Below are positions 62,115-64,000 of a stretch of DNA of 64,000 bases, piece by piece. Each line of letters starts with the position of its first letter. The stretch's first letter is position 1. The DNA lies in contig DASPUI010000116.1 in NCBI GenBank assembly GCA_035622995.1, positions 1 through 64,000 of the forward strand. Reading direction: 5' to 3'. A program made the position numbers and the translations under genes. The DNA comes from DASPUI01 sp035622995 (GTDB taxonomy: Bacteria; Verrucomicrobiota; Verrucomicrobiia; Chthoniobacterales; UBA10450). The notes below the pieces were generated by a model, which worked only from the letters and a program-made list of their open reading frames with translations, was not told where the DNA came from and did no database searches.

Positions 62115-64000
62115 ATGAATTTTACCGGCGGAAATCTGCGTATTCTTTTTATCGCGTCTCTGTTTGCCAGTGCTGCGGCGGAGTCGCTTGCGCAACTACC
62201 GAGCCCGACGCCGGTGGCGACTCCGGTTGCAACGCCAGAAACGGAAGAAGAGACAATCATTCCAACGTTTGAAACGCAGAAACAGGCACGAACATACGTC
62301 CTCGATGTGCCGGCACCGCGCGGCGAAATCGTCGACCGGAACGGTTTGCCGCTGGCCCAGAATAAGGTGGCCTACAATCTGGCCGTCAATTTTCCGACGC
62401 CGCTCGATTTTTCCGACGCACAAGCGGTCAATTTTATGCAGGAAAAGATCGACCAGGCTTCCAAAATAATTGGCCGGAAGATAAAAATCTCCGACGACGC
62501 AATCATTAAGCATTATCGGAATCGCGGAGGTTTGCCATTGGAAATCGCCCAGAATCTTAGCGATGACGAATACGCAGCGGTCAAAGATCGGACCAAAGAC
62601 TCAATGGTCGTTAGGCCAGTTTACATCCGGACCTACCCGAACGGAAAGGTGGCGGGACAGATCGTCGGCTACACCGGCAAAACGGGCCGCAACCTCGATG
62701 GCATCATTGACAATCACGAGACGATTTGGCCTGAGACGGAAGGCCGCGAGGGACTCGAGCAAACGTTCAACGAATTGCTTACGGGCAAGCATGGCGAATA
62801 CAAACTGACGTTCGATAAAGATGGCCGGAAGACATCGGAAAAATTGATCTCCGCTCCGGTTCCGGGGAGCACGATTGTGACGACCCTTGATCTGCGCCTT
62901 CAGGAATTGGCCGAAAAGGCGCTGGCCGCGAAAGCGAAACGCGGCGCACTGGTAATCGTCGACCCAAACAGCGGCGACATTTTGGCGATGGCTTCCTGGC
63001 CGGGCTACAATCCAAATGTTTTTATTCCATCCATTTCGGCGGATAAATTCAAAGCGCTTCAGGATGATCCTGACATTCCGCTGTTACCGCGCGCGTTTCG
63101 CTCCTCCTACCCGCCGGGCTCGACGTTCAAAGTTGCAGTTGGTCTGGCGGCGCTCGAAAGCGGCTCGGTCCGGCCGGAAGACTTGTATCAATGCGTTCCG
63201 GCGATCGAAATCGGGAACCTGACGTTTCACAATTGGAAGAAGAGCGATCGCGGCGCGCTCAATTTCGTTCAGGCTATGACCGAATCGTGCGACACCTGGT
63301 TCTATCAGGTTGGGATCAAAACCGGCGCAGAGCCGATAATTGATTGGGCACTGCAGCTTGGTTTTGGGGCAAAGTGTGGTGTGCCGTTGCGCGGTGAAGC
63401 GGAGGGCCGGGTGCCAAACGACGATTACATGAAGGCAACGCACGGACGAAAACTGCTCAACGGCGACATTGCGAATTTGTCTATCGGTCAGGGCGACACA
63501 CAGGTCACGCCGCTGCAAATGGCGCAAGCGATGGCCGTGATTGCCAACGGCGGCACCGTTTTTCAATCGCGACTCGTGCAGCAGGTGCAGTCGCTCGACA
63601 ACAAAATCGTCAGCGCTTATCAGGTGCGAGCAAAACGGACCCTCGACATTTCACCAACGACGCTGGACCAGTTGCATACTGCCTTGGTCGATGTGGTGAA
63701 CGGGGCGGGCGGAACTGCGCATGAAGCCGAACTGGACAATGTGGAAGTTGCGGGCAAGACCGGCACCGCACAATGGGGGCCGAAAAACAAAGAGCGCACG
63801 GCTGCGTGGTTCGCAGGCTATTTGCCGGCTGATAAGCCGGAATTTGCGTTTGCTGCGCTCTACGAGGGTGAGGTCGGCAGCAAAGTTCACGGCGGATCGG
63901 CCGCGGCTCCAATGATCGCGGAGGTCTTCAAAGAAGTTTACAAAACTCGCCAGGCAAACGGCCGTCGGCGCGAATCGCCGGTCCGCCGCGCCCAACCCGT
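62115..64000 (+). CDS. mrdA: penicillin-binding protein 2 (transpeptidase), 3' end outside window
   Basis: 628 residues are visible and the frame is still open at the right edge. An N-terminal hydrophobic segment (LRILFIASLFASAAAESLA) is followed by a PTP/ATP-rich linker and the pedestal domain (APRGEIVDRNGLPLAQNKVA). The transpeptidase domain has SxxK at Ser336-Lys339, SxD as Ser391-Cys-Asp393, and KTGT at 548-551. Works with RodA in elongation peptidoglycan synthesis. The N-terminus has a signal-peptide look and a long linker where E. coli PBP2 has a simple anchor helix. The last residues are basic (RRRESPVRRAQP), so little more sequence is expected. No mreBCD or rodA is visible. Confidence 0.93.
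   Translation, partial: MNFTGGNLRILFIASLFASAAAESLAQLPSPTPVATPVATPETEEETIIPTFETQKQARTYVLDVPAPRGEIVDRNGLPLAQNKVAYNLAVNFPTPLDFSDAQAVNFMQEKIDQASKIIGRKIKISDDAIIKHYRNRGGLPLEIAQNLSDDEYAAVKDRTKDSMVVRPVYIRTYPNGKVAGQIVGYTGKTGRNLDGIIDNHETIWPETEGREGLEQTFNELLTGKHGEYKLTFDKDGRKTSEKLISAPVPGSTIVTTLDLRLQELAEKALAAKAKRGALVIVDPNSGDILAMASWPGYNPNVFIPSISADKFKALQDDPDIPLLPRAFRSSYPPGSTFKVAVGLAALESGSVRPEDLYQCVPAIEIGNLTFHNWKKSDRGALNFVQAMTESCDTWFYQVGIKTGAEPIIDWALQLGFGAKCGVPLRGEAEGRVPNDDYMKATHGRKLLNGDIANLSIGQGDTQVTPLQMAQAMAVIANGGTVFQSRLVQQVQSLDNKIVSAYQVRAKRTLDISPTTLDQLHTALVDVVNGAGGTAHEAELDNVEVAGKTGTAQWGPKNKERTAAWFAGYLPADKPEFAFAALYEGEVGSKVHGGSAAAPMIAEVFKEVYKTRQANGRRRESPVRRAQP

Overview
The window reads as an ordinary chromosomal stretch of a Gram-negative bacterium, moderately GC-rich by eye, with no plasmid, phage or insertion-sequence genes. 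The best lineage guess is Verrucomicrobiota, perhaps a soil relative of Chthoniobacter or 'Candidatus Udaeobacter'. The reasons are an ECF sigma factor overlapping a zinc-ribbon Ser/Thr kinase with TPRs, TolB/FlgO-like plus TPR regulators, ExbB/ExbD/TonB cassettes, a CbiX plus DR2241-type pair, and many exported proteins with Pro/Ser/Thr/Ala linkers. This is recognition from protein sequence, not a database match. Clear Shine-Dalgarno sites are rare and many starts are translationally coupled (ATGA, TTGA or TAATG overlaps). I saw no rRNA, tRNA, CRISPR array or transposase.

Layout. 1-4.6 kb: the 5' end of argH and folB on the minus strand, then an ECF sigma / Ser-Thr kinase / small-protein operon. 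4.5-8.4 kb: animal-type haem peroxidase, a DHFR-fold reductase and a vitamin K gamma-carboxylase-like (HTTM) membrane enzyme. 8.4-16.8 kb: a DciA-like protein, rpoN, two tiny exported coiled-coil proteins, a creatininase-family hydrolase, an NtrC-type activator, and a tightly packed CbiX / GAF / DR2241 / amidohydrolase operon. 16.9-21.3 kb: TerC, then metK-ahcY with a divergent ArsR-methyltransferase regulator (SahR-like). 21.3-28.2 kb: a cyclase-TPR protein, a second TPR regulator, a phosphodiester glycosidase and an FAH-family enzyme. 28.4-31.6 kb: exbB-exbD-tonB-exbD and rdgB. 31.6-43 kb: leuS, mscL, a 3D-domain lipoprotein, galE, hisS-aspS, ferredoxin, a sodium symporter and an OGG1-like glycosylase with a short palindromic element at its 3' end. 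43-46.4 kb: a second tonB-exbB-exbD set and def. 46.4-49.4 kb: a candidate origin region, dnaA and dnaN. 49.4-64 kb: heptosyltransferase, miaB, MTA phosphorylase, a D,D-carboxypeptidase, a glyoxalase-fold protein, ubiX, an LPLAT acyltransferase, folD, a geranylgeranyl-reductase-like flavoprotein, a site-2 protease, a compact uvrC and most of a PBP2 gene.

Themes. S-adenosylmethionine recycling recurs (metK, ahcY, the ArsR-methyltransferase, MTA phosphorylase, and an amidohydrolase of the MTA/SAH/aminodeoxyfutalosine deaminase group). Three large regulators share a TolB/FlgO-like plus TPR sensor half joined to different N-terminal modules (kinase, class III cyclase, membrane helices). Two complete ExbB/ExbD/TonB energy-transduction sets lie 13 kb apart. 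The most unusual single genes are the gamma-carboxylase-like enzyme with both catalytic residues apparently intact, the compact UvrC without iron-sulfur cysteines, the tandem small coiled-coil proteins with a shared C-terminus, and the small protein behind the ECF/kinase pair, which resembles nitrile-hydratase-type leader peptides.
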